Assembly (NCBI RefSeq): GCF_036346105.1
Contig: NZ_CP107811.1
Location: forward strand, 6,653,501-6,717,500
From: Streptomyces sp. NBC_00539
GTDB taxonomy: Bacteria; Actinomycetota; Actinomycetes; Streptomycetales; Streptomycetaceae
DNA: 64,000 bases
Direction: 5' to 3'
Under the pieces are notes generated by a model that was not told the origin of the DNA, ran no database searches, and saw only the letters and a list, made by a program, of their open reading frames with translations. This document shows positions 51,277 to 59,568 of this stretch, piece by piece (within the stretch, counting starts at the first letter, position 1; every line of letters begins with the position of its first letter). The position numbers were made by a program, and so were the translations under genes.

Positions 51277-52533
51277 GTGAACTCCTCGTTGGCGGAGGCT
51301 GTCTCCGTCGTTCTGCTCCTGCTGGTGCTGGCCTGCGCCGTCATCCGCCCGTTCGGCTGGCCGGAGGCGGTCGTCGCCGTCCCTGCCGCGGGCGTGGTCA
51401 TCGCCACCCGGGCGATCTCCCTGGACCACGCCCGTGACGAGGCAGTGCGACTCGGGCCGGTGATCGGCTTCCTCGCGGCGGTCCTGGTCCTGGCCCACTT
51501 GTGCGACCAAGAGGGCCTGTTCCAGGCGTGCGGAGCGTGGATGGCCCGCAGCGCGGCAGGCCGTCCGCACCGGCTCCTGCTCCACGTGTTCGCCGCCGCG
51601 TCGGTGATCACCGCGGTACTCAGTCTGGATGCCACCATCGTGCTGCTCACGCCGGTGGTGTTCGCCACCGCCGCCCGGCTCGGCGCCAGGCCCAAACCGC
51701 ACGTCTACGCCTGCACCCACTTGTCGAACACCGCCTCGCTGCTGTTGCCGGTCTCCAATCTGACGAACCTGCTGGCGTTCGCGGCCAGCGGGCTGAGCTT
51801 CACGCGGTTCGCCGCCTTGATGGCCCTGCCGTGGCTGGTGGCGATCGCGGTCGAGTACGGGGTCTTCCGCCGGTTCTTCGCCGCCGACCTGGACGCCGGG
51901 GCCCAGGCTCCCGCCGTTGCCCAGCCGCCCGAGCCGCCGGTGTTCGCCCTGGTCACCGTCGCGTGCACGCTCGCCGGATTCGTCCTGACCTCCGCGCTGG
52001 GAGTCGACCCGGCCTGGGCGGCCTTCGCCGGCGCCGCCGTGCTCGCCGTGCGGGCGCTGGCCCAGCGCCGCACCACACCCGCCGCGATCCTGCACGCCGC
52101 TTCCGTGCCGTTCCTCGCCTTCGTCCTGGCGCTGGGCATCGTGGTGCGCGCGGTCGTCGACCACGGGCTAGCCGCCGGACTGGGCCACCTGATCCCGGGC
52201 GGCACCGGGCTCGCTGCCCTGATCGGTATCGCCGCATCGGCCGCCGTGCTGGCCAACATCATCAACAATCTGCCCGCCGTACTGGTGCTCTTGCCGCTGA
52301 CCGCGCCGTCCGGGCCGGCCGCAGTGCTGGCCGTGTTGTTGGGGGTGAACATCGGCCCCAACCTCACCTACGCCGGCTCCCTGGCCACCCTCCTGTGGCG
52401 GCGCATCGTCCACGAGCACGACAGCGAGGTCGAACTGGGCGAGTTCACCCGACTCGGCGTGTTCACCGTGCCCATCGCGCTCTTGTTGTCCGTCCTGGCA
52501 CTGTGGACCTCGATGGCCCTGATCGGAGGCTGA
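51277..52533 (+). CDS. SLC13/ArsB-type membrane transporter
   Basis: The 418-residue protein has about 11 membrane segments and the ion-transporter (IT) superfamily layout: two halves each with a re-entrant motif, here LSNTASLLLPVSNLTNLLA and AASAAVLANIINNLPAVLV. These motifs occur in ArsB arsenite pumps and SLC13-type anion transporters. It lies 5 bp upstream of a universal stress protein gene in one operon. No ArsR, ArsC or arsenite sensor is nearby, so an organic anion is as likely as arsenite. Confidence 0.85.
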   Translation: MNSSLAEAVSVVLLLLVLACAVIRPFGWPEAVVAVPAAGVVIATRAISLDHARDEAVRLGPVIGFLAAVLVLAHLCDQEGLFQACGAWMARSAAGRPHRLLLHVFAAASVITAVLSLDATIVLLTPVVFATAARLGARPKPHVYACTHLSNTASLLLPVSNLTNLLAFAASGLSFTRFAALMALPWLVAIAVEYGVFRRFFAADLDAGAQAPAVAQPPEPPVFALVTVACTLAGFVLTSALGVDPAWAAFAGAAVLAVRALAQRRTTPAAILHAASVPFLAFVLALGIVVRAVVDHGLAAGLGHLIPGGTGLAALIGIAASAAVLANIINNLPAVLVLLPLTAPSGPAAVLAVLLGVNIGPNLTYAGSLATLLWRRIVHEHDSEVELGEFTRLGVFTVPIALLLSVLALWTSMALIGG

Positions 52534-52538
52534 CCGCC

Positions 52539-53039
52539 ATGAACGTCATCATCTGGATCACCGAGGGCACCTGGCCCGCCGGCATCGATGCCGCCCGCAC
52601 CCACGCACCCGGGGACGCGGACGTCGTGCTGCTCCACGTCACCCCGGCCGATGTTCCGGGCGCTGCGCACGGTGCCTTTGCGGGCCTATTGGGCCGTGGC
52701 CACCTCGAACGCGACCCCGGCACACAGGTGGAGAAGCTGGCGGCAGCCTCCGCCGACCGGCTCCTCGCCCAAGCGGCGCAACGTCTGGGCCGCCCGTGCA
52801 CCCGCACCGAGCGCACCGGCCGCCCTGAACGGGAGGTCGTCGCCGCCGCCGAGGGCGCCGATCTGCTGGTCCTGGTCCGCGACGGTGACCGCAGTCACCT
52901 CGGGCCACGCAGCCTGGGGCCGGCCAGCCGCTTCATCGTCGACCACGCCCCATGTCCCGTCCTGCTGGTGTGGCCGGAAACGGCACCCGGCATCGCCACC
53001 CTCGCGCCTCCACCGCCCCACCCACCGCATCACCGATAG
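52539..53039 (+). CDS. Universal stress protein (UspA domain)
   Basis: The 166-residue protein has a single USP Rossmann-like domain: MNVIIWITEGTWPAGIDAA, VVLLHVTPADVP, and the end block RSLGPASRFIVDHAPCPVLLVW. The ATP-binding GxxxxG-S/T pattern at the end is imperfect (HLGPRSLG). The start lies 5 bp after the transporter stop with GGAGG inside that gene, so the two are coupled. USP domains often regulate transporters by nucleotide binding, so it may control the upstream pump. Confidence 0.88.
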   Translation: MNVIIWITEGTWPAGIDAARTHAPGDADVVLLHVTPADVPGAAHGAFAGLLGRGHLERDPGTQVEKLAAASADRLLAQAAQRLGRPCTRTERTGRPEREVVAAAEGADLLVLVRDGDRSHLGPRSLGPASRFIVDHAPCPVLLVWPETAPGIATLAPPPPHPPHHR

Positions 53040-53087
53040 CGGCATAACGCCGTCCTCGGTTCCGATCCGCACCTTCCGACGGCGCCG

Positions 53088-53744
53088 TCAGCCGAGGATG
53101 AGCGGGAGCCGTGCGCAGAGATCACCCAGAGCGGCTTTCTCGGCGTCGGACGGCGCATGACGGCCGGTGCCGATCAGCAGGGCGTCCTTGTCGGTGAACG
53201 AGGCGGGGAACGGGTTCCCGGCGATCTCTTCCAGCAACACGCGGGCCGCGGTGAGGGTCTCACCCGGTGGTTCGGCCGCCGACGGCAGATGCGCGATCAG
53301 ATCGAGGTGGTGCAAGGTCCATTCGAGCACGTACGCGGACAGGTAGTCGCCGACGGTCAGCACCTTGTCCTGGGTGCTGACGCGAAGGGCGGGATCGGCG
53401 AGTTGGGCAGCCCGGCCCGCGGCGGAACCCACGTCGTCGAGGTGGAACTTGAGCCACCGCGGCTCGCCGTATGCGGCGGCCAGGCGGGGGACCAGCGCAT
53501 CGAGGGGGTCCTCGCCGGTCGGTGGTCCGTCGAGCAGGTCCCAGTAGGTGACCGCGTCCGCGGTCGGTACGGTTTCGGCGGGCGTGACCAGGGTGATCAG
53601 GACGTCCTGGGCGTCGATGACCAGGTGGCAGACCAGGTCCCGCACGAGCCAGCCGGCGCAGCCGGACCGCCGCTCGAAGTCCTCGTCCGGCAATGCGGCC
53701 ACCGCTGTGCGCAACGCCGTCCAAGAACGTGAGAAGAGCTCCAT
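53088..53744 (-). CDS. Maleylpyruvate isomerase-type (DinB fold) mycothiol-dependent enzyme
   Basis: The protein has about 218 residues and starts MELFSRSWTALRTAVAALPD. The block GCAGWLVRDLVCHLVIDAQD is the family's metal-binding region (first His), and VLEWTLHHLDLIAHL supplies two more histidines for the metal. Such enzymes use mycothiol as cofactor in place of glutathione. The ATG at 53744 lacks a good ribosome binding site; relatives begin about ten residues earlier and a TTG at 53774 is possible. The gene is monocistronic. Confidence 0.85.
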   Translation of the reverse strand: MELFSRSWTALRTAVAALPDEDFERRSGCAGWLVRDLVCHLVIDAQDVLITLVTPAETVPTADAVTYWDLLDGPPTGEDPLDALVPRLAAAYGEPRWLKFHLDDVGSAAGRAAQLADPALRVSTQDKVLTVGDYLSAYVLEWTLHHLDLIAHLPSAAEPPGETLTAARVLLEEIAGNPFPASFTDKDALLIGTGRHAPSDAEKAALGDLCARLPLILG

Positions 53745-53895
53745 TACGGCACGGTAGGCCGGACTCGGAACGACGGACAAGCGGGCTTGTGGATGGTCCC
53801 CCGCATGTGCTCGGCACGGCACGGCATGTGAGACTCCTGCCACGGGCGCCGACCCCGACGGGGACGGGCGGCATCGTAACGGGGCAGGGGCTTAG

Positions 53896-54555
53896 ATGAG
53901 CGGGACCGGGAACACGATTGCACCACAGCCGGATGCTGCGGCCGTTGCACCGCAATCCGATGCTGCGGCGGAGAACGGGCGCGGTGCCGAGGGCGGTGCC
54001 GGTGCCGAGGCCGAGAACGGTGCCGCGAACAGAAAGAGGCTAAAGAGGCTGAAGGCGGCCGCCGTCGTGGTCGCCGGACTGGGATTCATCGTGGGCGGTT
54101 CACTGCTGGCTCCCGACCCCCGACCGTCCGGATGGGTGGCGGAGCCGGCCTCGACGGAGCCGCCCCTCTACTCCGGACCGGGGCCCACGAGCGAGCAGGT
54201 CACGGCGGACTTGGACGCCGCGACCGCCACTGCCGGGCTCGGGCCGGCCGCCCCACCACGAGCGTTCGCCCTACCCGGGTGCCTGGTCCCCTGGGAATCC
54301 TACGAGGCGGGGAGCGACGCCCGGTTGACCGCGCTCGCCGACGGTCTCACCCACCAGCAGTGGCAGCTCACCGCACGCCGTCAGAGCACCTTCACCAGCT
54401 CGGTGTCGTGGACCAAAGGCACGTGGCAGCTCATGGTCGTGCACGACAGGAGGCCCGGGGCGCGCGAACGTCTCACGCTCCTGGCCACGAACGACACACC
54501 CGCCTGCGAGGAGGCGTTCCAACAGGCGGAGGCTGCCGGAAACCAAGCCGTCTAG
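53896..54555 (+). CDS. Single-pass membrane protein of unknown function
   Basis: The 219-residue protein has an Ala/Glu-rich tail of about 45 residues, a basic patch (NRKRLKRLKA), one membrane segment (AAAVVVAGLGFIVGGSLLA) and an extracytoplasmic domain of about 145 residues with two cysteines. No family recognised. It is followed 78 bp later by a lipoprotein gene and then a small membrane protein gene, so three envelope proteins lie in a row on one strand. Confidence 0.75.
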   Translation: MSGTGNTIAPQPDAAAVAPQSDAAAENGRGAEGGAGAEAENGAANRKRLKRLKAAAVVVAGLGFIVGGSLLAPDPRPSGWVAEPASTEPPLYSGPGPTSEQVTADLDAATATAGLGPAAPPRAFALPGCLVPWESYEAGSDARLTALADGLTHQQWQLTARRQSTFTSSVSWTKGTWQLMVVHDRRPGARERLTLLATNDTPACEEAFQQAEAAGNQAV

Positions 54556-54633
54556 AACCCGGCTCCGCCGGATCGTGCAGCGACCGAGCTGCCTGAACTC
54601 CCTGCGTGACAGCGCGCCGAAGGAGAATCCAGA

Positions 54634-55188
54634 GTGCAACGGCAGACCCGACGCCACGTCGATGGGGCGGTGCGGATCGCAATCGCCGCGTGCGCAGCGA
54701 CGTCCCTCACCGGCTGCTCCACCATGGGCAGGGATCCCCAGGAGCGCAAGCCCGGTACGGCAGCCGGGGAGGTCACCGTGGTACGCGGGGACCGCATGTA
54801 CCCCCTCACCATCAGGATCACGGACTGGCAGGTCAGGCCGCATCCACAGGTCCCGGAGCGGGGAAACGCGGTGCACTTCGGGTACCGCAAGACCGCCACG
54901 AGCGACTTGCCCGAGGTCAACGTGGAAGTCGGAGTGTGCGCAGTGGACGCAGCGGACATCGTGTTGCTGTGCGACGTCGTAGGCGCGCGACAGGCAGAGC
55001 CCCGGATCGAGGACGGCGACTCCTGGATCGGCCCGGCCGACCTGCCCCGCAGCCTGTCCGACACGGCCCGTGTCGTCCTCCTGCCCGACCAACTGCTCCC
55101 GGGCCTGCACGCCGGAGACCCCAAGGACGGCGACGGCTACGTGCCCCCCGGCCTCCCGCTGCCGGGCGAGGAACTCCGTACCGCCTGA
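54634..55188 (+). CDS. Putative lipoprotein
   Basis: The 184-residue protein has a lipoprotein signal ending at the cysteine of SLTGC near residue 28. The mature domain is beta-rich (VVRGDRMYPLTIRITDWQVR) with two more cysteines. AAGGAG lies before the GTG start. Convergent or tandem order with the flanking membrane-protein genes suggests one envelope-related unit. No family recognised. Confidence 0.72.
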   Translation: MQRQTRRHVDGAVRIAIAACAATSLTGCSTMGRDPQERKPGTAAGEVTVVRGDRMYPLTIRITDWQVRPHPQVPERGNAVHFGYRKTATSDLPEVNVEVGVCAVDAADIVLLCDVVGARQAEPRIEDGDSWIGPADLPRSLSDTARVVLLPDQLLPGLHAGDPKDGDGYVPPGLPLPGEELRTA

Positions 55189-55286
55189 GTCGAAGAGCAA
55201 TGAGCGGGAGGACCCTCAGCGAAAGCCTTTCTGCGACGGTCCCGTGGTGGGGATGCCGCCGGGCTTATCGGGGCACACGGCCGGAC

Positions 55287-55580
55287 ATGGCACCGAAGAC
55301 CGAACACTTGATGTCCCTGCGGGCCGTACGGCAGCTGCGCCGGGTCCGGACCGTCTACACCGCCGGGTTCCTGCTGTGGGCGGTTGCCGCAGCCTGGACG
55401 GGATGGACCCATCCCTGGAGCCGGCAGATGTGGGCCTGCGTGCTCCTCCTGGCAGTTTTCACCGGTCTGCTCGGCACGGCCTCACTGTGGTTGAGGCGCC
55501 TGCAAGCCACCCCGGGGCACAAGCCGGCCCATCACGCCGCGCCCCGGCGTGCCGTCACCCCGCGCCAGGTGAACGCCTGA
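55287..55580 (+). CDS. Small two-helix membrane protein
   Basis: The protein has about 97 residues, two hydrophobic segments (TAGFLLWAVAAAWTGW and WACVLLLAVFTGLLG) and a basic tail. The frame is open farther up to an ATG at 55200, 12 bp after the lipoprotein stop; that start would add 29 low-quality residues, so 55287 is preferred but not certain. Third gene in the envelope-protein row. Confidence 0.6.
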   Translation: MAPKTEHLMSLRAVRQLRRVRTVYTAGFLLWAVAAAWTGWTHPWSRQMWACVLLLAVFTGLLGTASLWLRRLQATPGHKPAHHAAPRRAVTPRQVNA

Positions 55581-55702
55581 ACCGGTGTGCGGGTCCGCGC
55601 CGGGTTTTCCGCGATGCGGCGGGCCCAAAGGGCCGGGGGGCAGATGTGAGTCGGCGATCGCGGCGGCCCCTTCCCGACGCGATGGCCCCCGTCCTGTAAG
55701 CA

Positions 55703-56029
55703 GTGGCATGGGCCAGTGGGGGCCTCGGCCTGCTGCGCGAACTGGAGAGAGCCGCGCGGGTCAAGAGCTACACGCCCGAGCAGTGGCGGACCTTGGGGGT
55801 CTCCGTGCACGGCGCCGCGCCCTACACCAGGCTGTGGTGGTCGGTGGAACGGTGGCGGGAAACGGCTGTTTCCGGAGGGCAGCGCTACCAGCGGGACAGG
55901 CGTGACCTGGAGCCGCGCAGGACAGCGGATGAGGAGAGCCCGGTCACGGCGAACCTACGGCGGGTCGCGGAACGGTTCCGGGAGCAGTACCGCTCCCGGA
56001 ACCGTTCCGAAGGGCCGGGCGGCGGCTGA
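55703..56029 (+). CDS. Hypothetical protein with a hairpin in its 3' end
   Basis: The 108-residue protein is basic and hydrophilic (LLRELERAARVKSYTPEQW, then GAAPYTRLWWSVERWRE), with no motif recognised. Its last 20 codons (RVAERFREQYRSRNRSE) coincide with an 18-bp perfect hairpin. GTG at 55703 has no strong ribosome binding site. It probably is a gene, but the 3' end may be terminator DNA that happens to be open. Confidence 0.5.
   Translation: MAWASGGLGLLRELERAARVKSYTPEQWRTLGVSVHGAAPYTRLWWSVERWRETAVSGGQRYQRDRRDLEPRRTADEESPVTANLRRVAERFREQYRSRNRSEGPGGG
55968..56009 (+). terminator. 18-bp perfect hairpin
   Basis: Positions 55968-55985 (CGGAACGGTTCCGGGAGC) pair perfectly with 55992-56009 around a 6-nt loop, AGTACC. 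It lies within the last codons of the upstream small gene. A 16-bp direct repeat, CCCCCGTGCCGGGCGG, follows at 56035 and 56054. Confidence 0.78.
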
Positions 56030-56124
56030 CGGCGCCCCCGTGCCGGGCGGCGTCCCCCGTGCCGGGCGGTGCCGGGCGACGGTGAAAGCGCCCGCCGGCC
56101 GCTCCGGGGTCGGAGGCCGGAGGT

Positions 56125-57600
56125 TCAGCCCCGCTGGGCGCGAGCGGAGACAGGGCGGGGAAGGAGCAACATCAGGGCCCACATGGCCGGGAAGCCGCCG
56201 ATCACGTACGGGAGTGTGGAGCTGAAGGCGTCGACGACGTCGGTGCCGCGGGCGGTCGCGCTCTGGTCGTGGGAGAAGAAGACCACGCCGGTGCAGACGA
56301 CTCCGAGGGCGATGCCGAGGTGGATGGCGGTGTTGAACAGCCCGGAGGCCGATCCGGCGTCCGCGTCCTCCACAGAGCCCATGGTCAGGTCGGTGAGGGG
56401 AGCGCCGATCATGCCCAGACCGAGACCCAGTGCCAGGACGGGCAGGGCCATGGCGGTCATCGACAGGCCGGTGCCGTAAGTGGTGGCCAGCAGGCGGAAG
56501 GCGACCAGCGCCAGTGCGGCGATCAGCGCGCCACACTGGGGGACGTGACGCTGCCGACGGGCGATGACGGCCATGGCCAGCCAGGCCCCTGCGATCTCGG
56601 CGAGGGAGAGAAGGAGGAAGCCGATCGCCGCCCGCGACGGGCTCATGCCCAGGCCCTGTTGCATGAAGAGTGTCCAGCACATGAAGAACAGGCCGGACAA
56701 CACGCCGAAGACAAACTGGGCGGCGATCCCTCCGGAGAACGGCCGACCCGAGAAGAGGGCCGGCACCACCAGCGGAGAGCCGCCCTCACGGCTCTCGGCC
56801 CGCTGCCGGACGACCAGGCCCACCAGCACGGCTGCACCCGTGGCCATGGCCGTGAACGCCCACCACGGCCAACCGTGGGCACCTCCCGTGCTGAGGGGAT
56901 AGGCGACCAGCAACAAGCCGAGCGCGGAGAGCGCCGTGCGCAGCGGGTCCGGGTGCCGGCCCCGCCGGTCGCGGGACTCGTCGACGTACCTGCGGCCGAG
57001 CAGGAACGTGGCGATGCCGAGCGGGACGTTGATCAGGAAGATGGAGCGCCAGCTCGAGCCGAAGACGTCGGCCTGGGTGAGGACGCCGCCCAGAACGGGC
57101 CCCAGGACGCTGCCGACGGAGATGACGGTCCCGTACAAGCCGAACGCCCTGGCGCGTGCGCTGCCGGAAAAAGTGACGTGCAACGACGCCAGGACCTGGG
57201 GGATCATCACCGCCGCGCCGGCGCCCTGCACGGCGCGTGACGCGATCAGAGAGGCCGGACCGGTGGCCAGGGCGCACAGGAGGGAGGCCGCGGTGAAGGC
57301 CAAGACGCCCAGCAGAAACGTCCGTTTGCGGCCGTAGAGATCACCGAGGCGGCCACCGGTGATCAGCCCGACACCGAGGACGAGCGCGTAGGCGGCATGG
57401 ATCCACTGGAGGCCGGCTGCCGAGGCACCGATGTCCGCTTGGATGGTGGGCAGGGCAGTGTCGACCACTGACGCGTCCAGCACCGCCATCAGTTCGCCGG
57501 CCAGCAACACGGCCAGCTTGATCCGGCTGCCGCGCCGCGAAGGCGGTCCGGCGGAGGCGGCGCCCGAGCGGGGGGAAGCGTTACGGGTGTCACGTGACAC
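56125..57600 (-). CDS. DHA2-family MFS drug efflux transporter
   Basis: The 491-residue protein has 14 membrane segments of the EmrB/QacA type. The signature LDASVVDTALPTIQADIG lies in helix 1, GGRLGDLYGRKRTFLLG between helices 2 and 3, and AVQGAGAAVMIPQVLASL in helix 4/5. It is likely a proton-coupled drug exporter. No regulator lies beside it, but the region directly upstream of its GTG start holds a large inverted repeat (57621-57671). Confidence 0.95.
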   Translation of the reverse strand: MSRDTRNASPRSGAASAGPPSRRGSRIKLAVLLAGELMAVLDASVVDTALPTIQADIGASAAGLQWIHAAYALVLGVGLITGGRLGDLYGRKRTFLLGVLAFTAASLLCALATGPASLIASRAVQGAGAAVMIPQVLASLHVTFSGSARARAFGLYGTVISVGSVLGPVLGGVLTQADVFGSSWRSIFLINVPLGIATFLLGRRYVDESRDRRGRHPDPLRTALSALGLLLVAYPLSTGGAHGWPWWAFTAMATGAAVLVGLVVRQRAESREGGSPLVVPALFSGRPFSGGIAAQFVFGVLSGLFFMCWTLFMQQGLGMSPSRAAIGFLLLSLAEIAGAWLAMAVIARRQRHVPQCGALIAALALVAFRLLATTYGTGLSMTAMALPVLALGLGLGMIGAPLTDLTMGSVEDADAGSASGLFNTAIHLGIALGVVCTGVVFFSHDQSATARGTDVVDAFSSTLPYVIGGFPAMWALMLLLPRPVSARAQRG

Positions 57601-57620
57601 GGAGAAGGGGTTCCTGTTCA

Positions 57621-57671
57621 GCGCAGTAGGGAGAGAACGGGCAGGCCAAGGCCCGTGTACGCCTACTGCGC
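57621..57671. promoter_or_regulatory. Nested inverted repeat upstream of the MFS gene
   Basis: GCGCAGTAGG (57621-57630) pairs with CCTACTGCGC (57662-57671), and inside it ACGGGC (57637-57642) pairs with GCCCGT (57651-57656). It lies 21-71 bp upstream of the efflux gene start, placed for an operator or a structured leader. Confidence 0.6.
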
Positions 57672-58079
57672 ACAGGAGAATGTCACGGAGCCCAGGCCAT
57701 CGGGAACACCGTCTTCACAGCGGACAGCACGAACCGCCTGTCTGCACAGGCGGGGGTCCGCGGGCAGAGCCCGGGAAGAACGGCTACTGGGCCTGGGATA
57801 TACGTCATCACCTCGAAGGACATGCACGCCCACAGGGGGCGGTAAGGATTCCTGCCAGCGTAGGTGACCGCCCCAAGGGAGGGGAAACGCTTTTCGGTCC
57901 ACCCGCGATGACCCGGTGACCGCCACGAGCTGCCCCGCTCGGCCCGACCGTCCGCTCGGTGGTGTGCGTCGGCTGGCTGGCAACGGCGCAGAACGCCTTC
58001 CGGCTCCCGCCCGAACTGACCGCCCCCGAGAACCGGGCGAGCCGGGCCCGCATGAACCCGGCCGGAGTGAGTGGGCTAG
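57672..58079. other. 408-bp gap left of the insertion sequence
   Basis: No defensible gene is present. One plus-strand frame just left of the element (WLATAQNAFRLPPELTAPEN) reads somewhat like protein and could be a remnant, but it has no start and no recognisable family. Confidence 0.5.
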
Positions 58080-58116
58080 CGCGTGTCTCTTTGGACGGTA
58101 AGTCAGTTGATCGGAT

Positions 58117-58479
58117 ATGTCTGTCCGATTAGTGATCACTGATGCGATGTGGGACCGGATCGAGCCGCTGATGCCGGCCGATCCAGTCCGTGGCCGGCGG
58201 TGGGCCGACCACCGCCGAACACTCGAGGCCATCGCGTGGAAGTACCGCACCAACTCGCCCTGGCGGGATCTCCCCGGCGAGCTCGGCCCGTTCCAGACAG
58301 CCCACAAACGGCTGATCAGGTGGGCCGTCGACGGCACTTGGGAGATGATCCTCGTCGCCGTCCTGGCGGCGGCGGACGCCGACGACGACATCGACTGGAC
58401 GGTGTCGGTGGACTCCACGGTCGTCCGCGCCCACCAGCACGCCGCCGGGGCACGTAAAGGGGGCGGCTCGCTCCGGTGA
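58117..58479 (+). CDS. IS5-family transposase, first frame
   Basis: The 120-codon frame encodes the N-terminal part: VITDAMWDRIEPLMPADP, the helical DNA-binding region, and the first catalytic aspartate in WTVSVDSTVVRAHQH. It ends just after a run of five G residues at 58459-58463. The rest of the transposase continues in the +1 frame, so a full protein needs a ribosomal frameshift at the G run, as reported for some IS5-family elements, or the element is dead through an indel. Confidence 0.9.
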   Translation: MSVRLVITDAMWDRIEPLMPADPVRGRRWADHRRTLEAIAWKYRTNSPWRDLPGELGPFQTAHKRLIRWAVDGTWEMILVAVLAAADADDDIDWTVSVDSTVVRAHQHAAGARKGGGSLR

Positions 58480-58975
58480 GCCCGCCGATCACGCTCTCGG
58501 ACGCTCCCGTGGCGGGCTGAGCACGAAGGTCCACCTGGCCGCGGACGGTGGGGCACGGCCTCTGGCTTTCACCATCACCGCAGGTCAGGCTGGTGACGCA
58601 CCCGCCTTCAAGACCGTGATGTCCCGCATCCGCGTGCCCCGCACCGGCCCTGGAAGGCCACGAACCCGGCCTCTCGCTGTGCTGGCCGACCGGGCGTACT
58701 CCTCCCGCGCCATCCGCAGTCACCTCCGGCGCCGGGGAATCCGGGCGGTGATCCCGCAACCTTCCGACCAGATCGGCCACCGCCTGCGGCGGGGCCGACA
58801 AGGCGGCCGCCCACCGGGCTTCGACCGTGAGGTCTACAAGCAGCGGAACACCGTCGAGCGGTGCATCAACCGGCTCAAGCAGTGGCGCGGCCTGGCCACA
58901 CGAACCGACAAACTCGCCATCGCCTACCAGGCCGCACTCCACCTCGCCGGCATCCTCATCTGGACCCGACGCTGA
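58460..58975 (+). CDS. IS5-family transposase, second frame
   Basis: From about the G run the +1 frame reads PADHALGRSRGGLSTKVHL, LADRAYSSRAI (second catalytic Asp) and NTVERCINRLKQW (catalytic Glu), completing the DDE core. The stop overlaps the right inverted repeat. There is no start codon at the junction; the first ATG is at 58616, too late for a working protein on its own. All three catalytic residues are intact across the two frames. Confidence 0.85.
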   Translation, partial: GAARSGEPADHALGRSRGGLSTKVHLAADGGARPLAFTITAGQAGDAPAFKTVMSRIRVPRTGPGRPRTRPLAVLADRAYSSRAIRSHLRRRGIRAVIPQPSDQIGHRLRRGRQGGRPPGFDREVYKQRNTVERCINRLKQWRGLATRTDKLAIAYQAALHLAGILIWTRR

Positions 58976-58990
58976 CCAAAGAGACAGAAC

Positions 58991-59290
58991 CTAGCGGACC
59001 TGGATGCCCGCTCCGTACGGCTTGCCACCGCTGTAGCAGATGGCGGTGCTGGTGGCGCCGACCCGACGCCACGTGGGGTCGTACACGGTGTAGTCCTGCG
59101 CCCAGGGCCGGTCGCACCTGGTGTACACGCGGAACTCGCCGGTACCGCTGACGCACGTACCGGCAGCGGTCGTGGAGGATTTGTACCAGGTGCGGCAGTC
59201 GTACGCGTCAGCTGCCGCGGGGCCCGCCCCGGCAACCAGCAGGCCGGCGCCCAGGGCCAGCGAGGTCAATAAGGATCCGACGCGCTTCAT
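58991..59290 (-). CDS. Small secreted protein ending in the IS target site
   Basis: The 99-residue protein has a Sec signal peptide (MKRVGSLLTSLALGAGLLVA, cleavage near AAADAY) and a mature domain of about 70 residues with four cysteines and many Tyr/Thr (DCRTWYKSSTTAAGTC). AGGAG lies before the ATG at 59290. Its stop codon TAG lies in the CTAG duplicated by the insertion sequence, so the protein is intact but its downstream DNA has been replaced. No family recognised. Confidence 0.8.
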   Translation of the reverse strand: MKRVGSLLTSLALGAGLLVAGAGPAAADAYDCRTWYKSSTTAAGTCVSGTGEFRVYTRCDRPWAQDYTVYDPTWRRVGATSTAICYSGGKPYGAGIQVR

Positions 59291-59568
59291 CCGTGGCTCC
59301 TGACCGCAGGTTTCACTCTGGGCCACGAGTCGCTCGCGGCTGCGACAAGGCCCCGGGTCCTTCACTATCCGCGTACCGCCCGTGCGTGACAACCCCGCGC
59401 GAGCGATGCGGTGTTGCGCTCCCCGGCGCGTGCGCGGGCGGTCCGAGCGCCGCCGAGACCGCCGGGCCGGCAGGCGGGCCGGAACCGCGGTGTTGGCGGG
59501 GGAGAGGGTGCGGCGGGCTCGGGCAAGGCACCGTAGGCGGACTCCGGGCGGAACCTCGCCGAGCGGGG

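Larger units (their letters stand above)
58076..58994 (+). mobile_element. IS5-family insertion sequence with CTAG target duplication
   Basis: CTAG at 58076-58079 and again at 58991-58994 bracket a 911-bp element (58080-58990). Its ends are imperfect inverted repeats: 12 of 17 positions match, with core TGTCTCTTTGG at 58084-58094 and its complement at 58976-58986. It carries a two-frame IS5-type transposase. CTAG (CTAR-like) target sites fit the IS5 family. The right-hand CTAG contains the stop codon of the neighbouring secreted protein gene. The outermost four bases of the two ends do not match, so the exact tips are uncertain. Confidence 0.88.

Noticed and set aside
51181-52164. Minus-strand frame antisense to the SLC13/ArsB-type gene
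   Set aside because: Gly/Gln/Arg-rich shadow with no recognisable domain; the transporter reading is clear.
51277-52533. Firm naming of the transporter as arsB
   Set aside because: The ion-transporter fold fits, but no arsenic regulator or reductase is near, so the substrate is left open.
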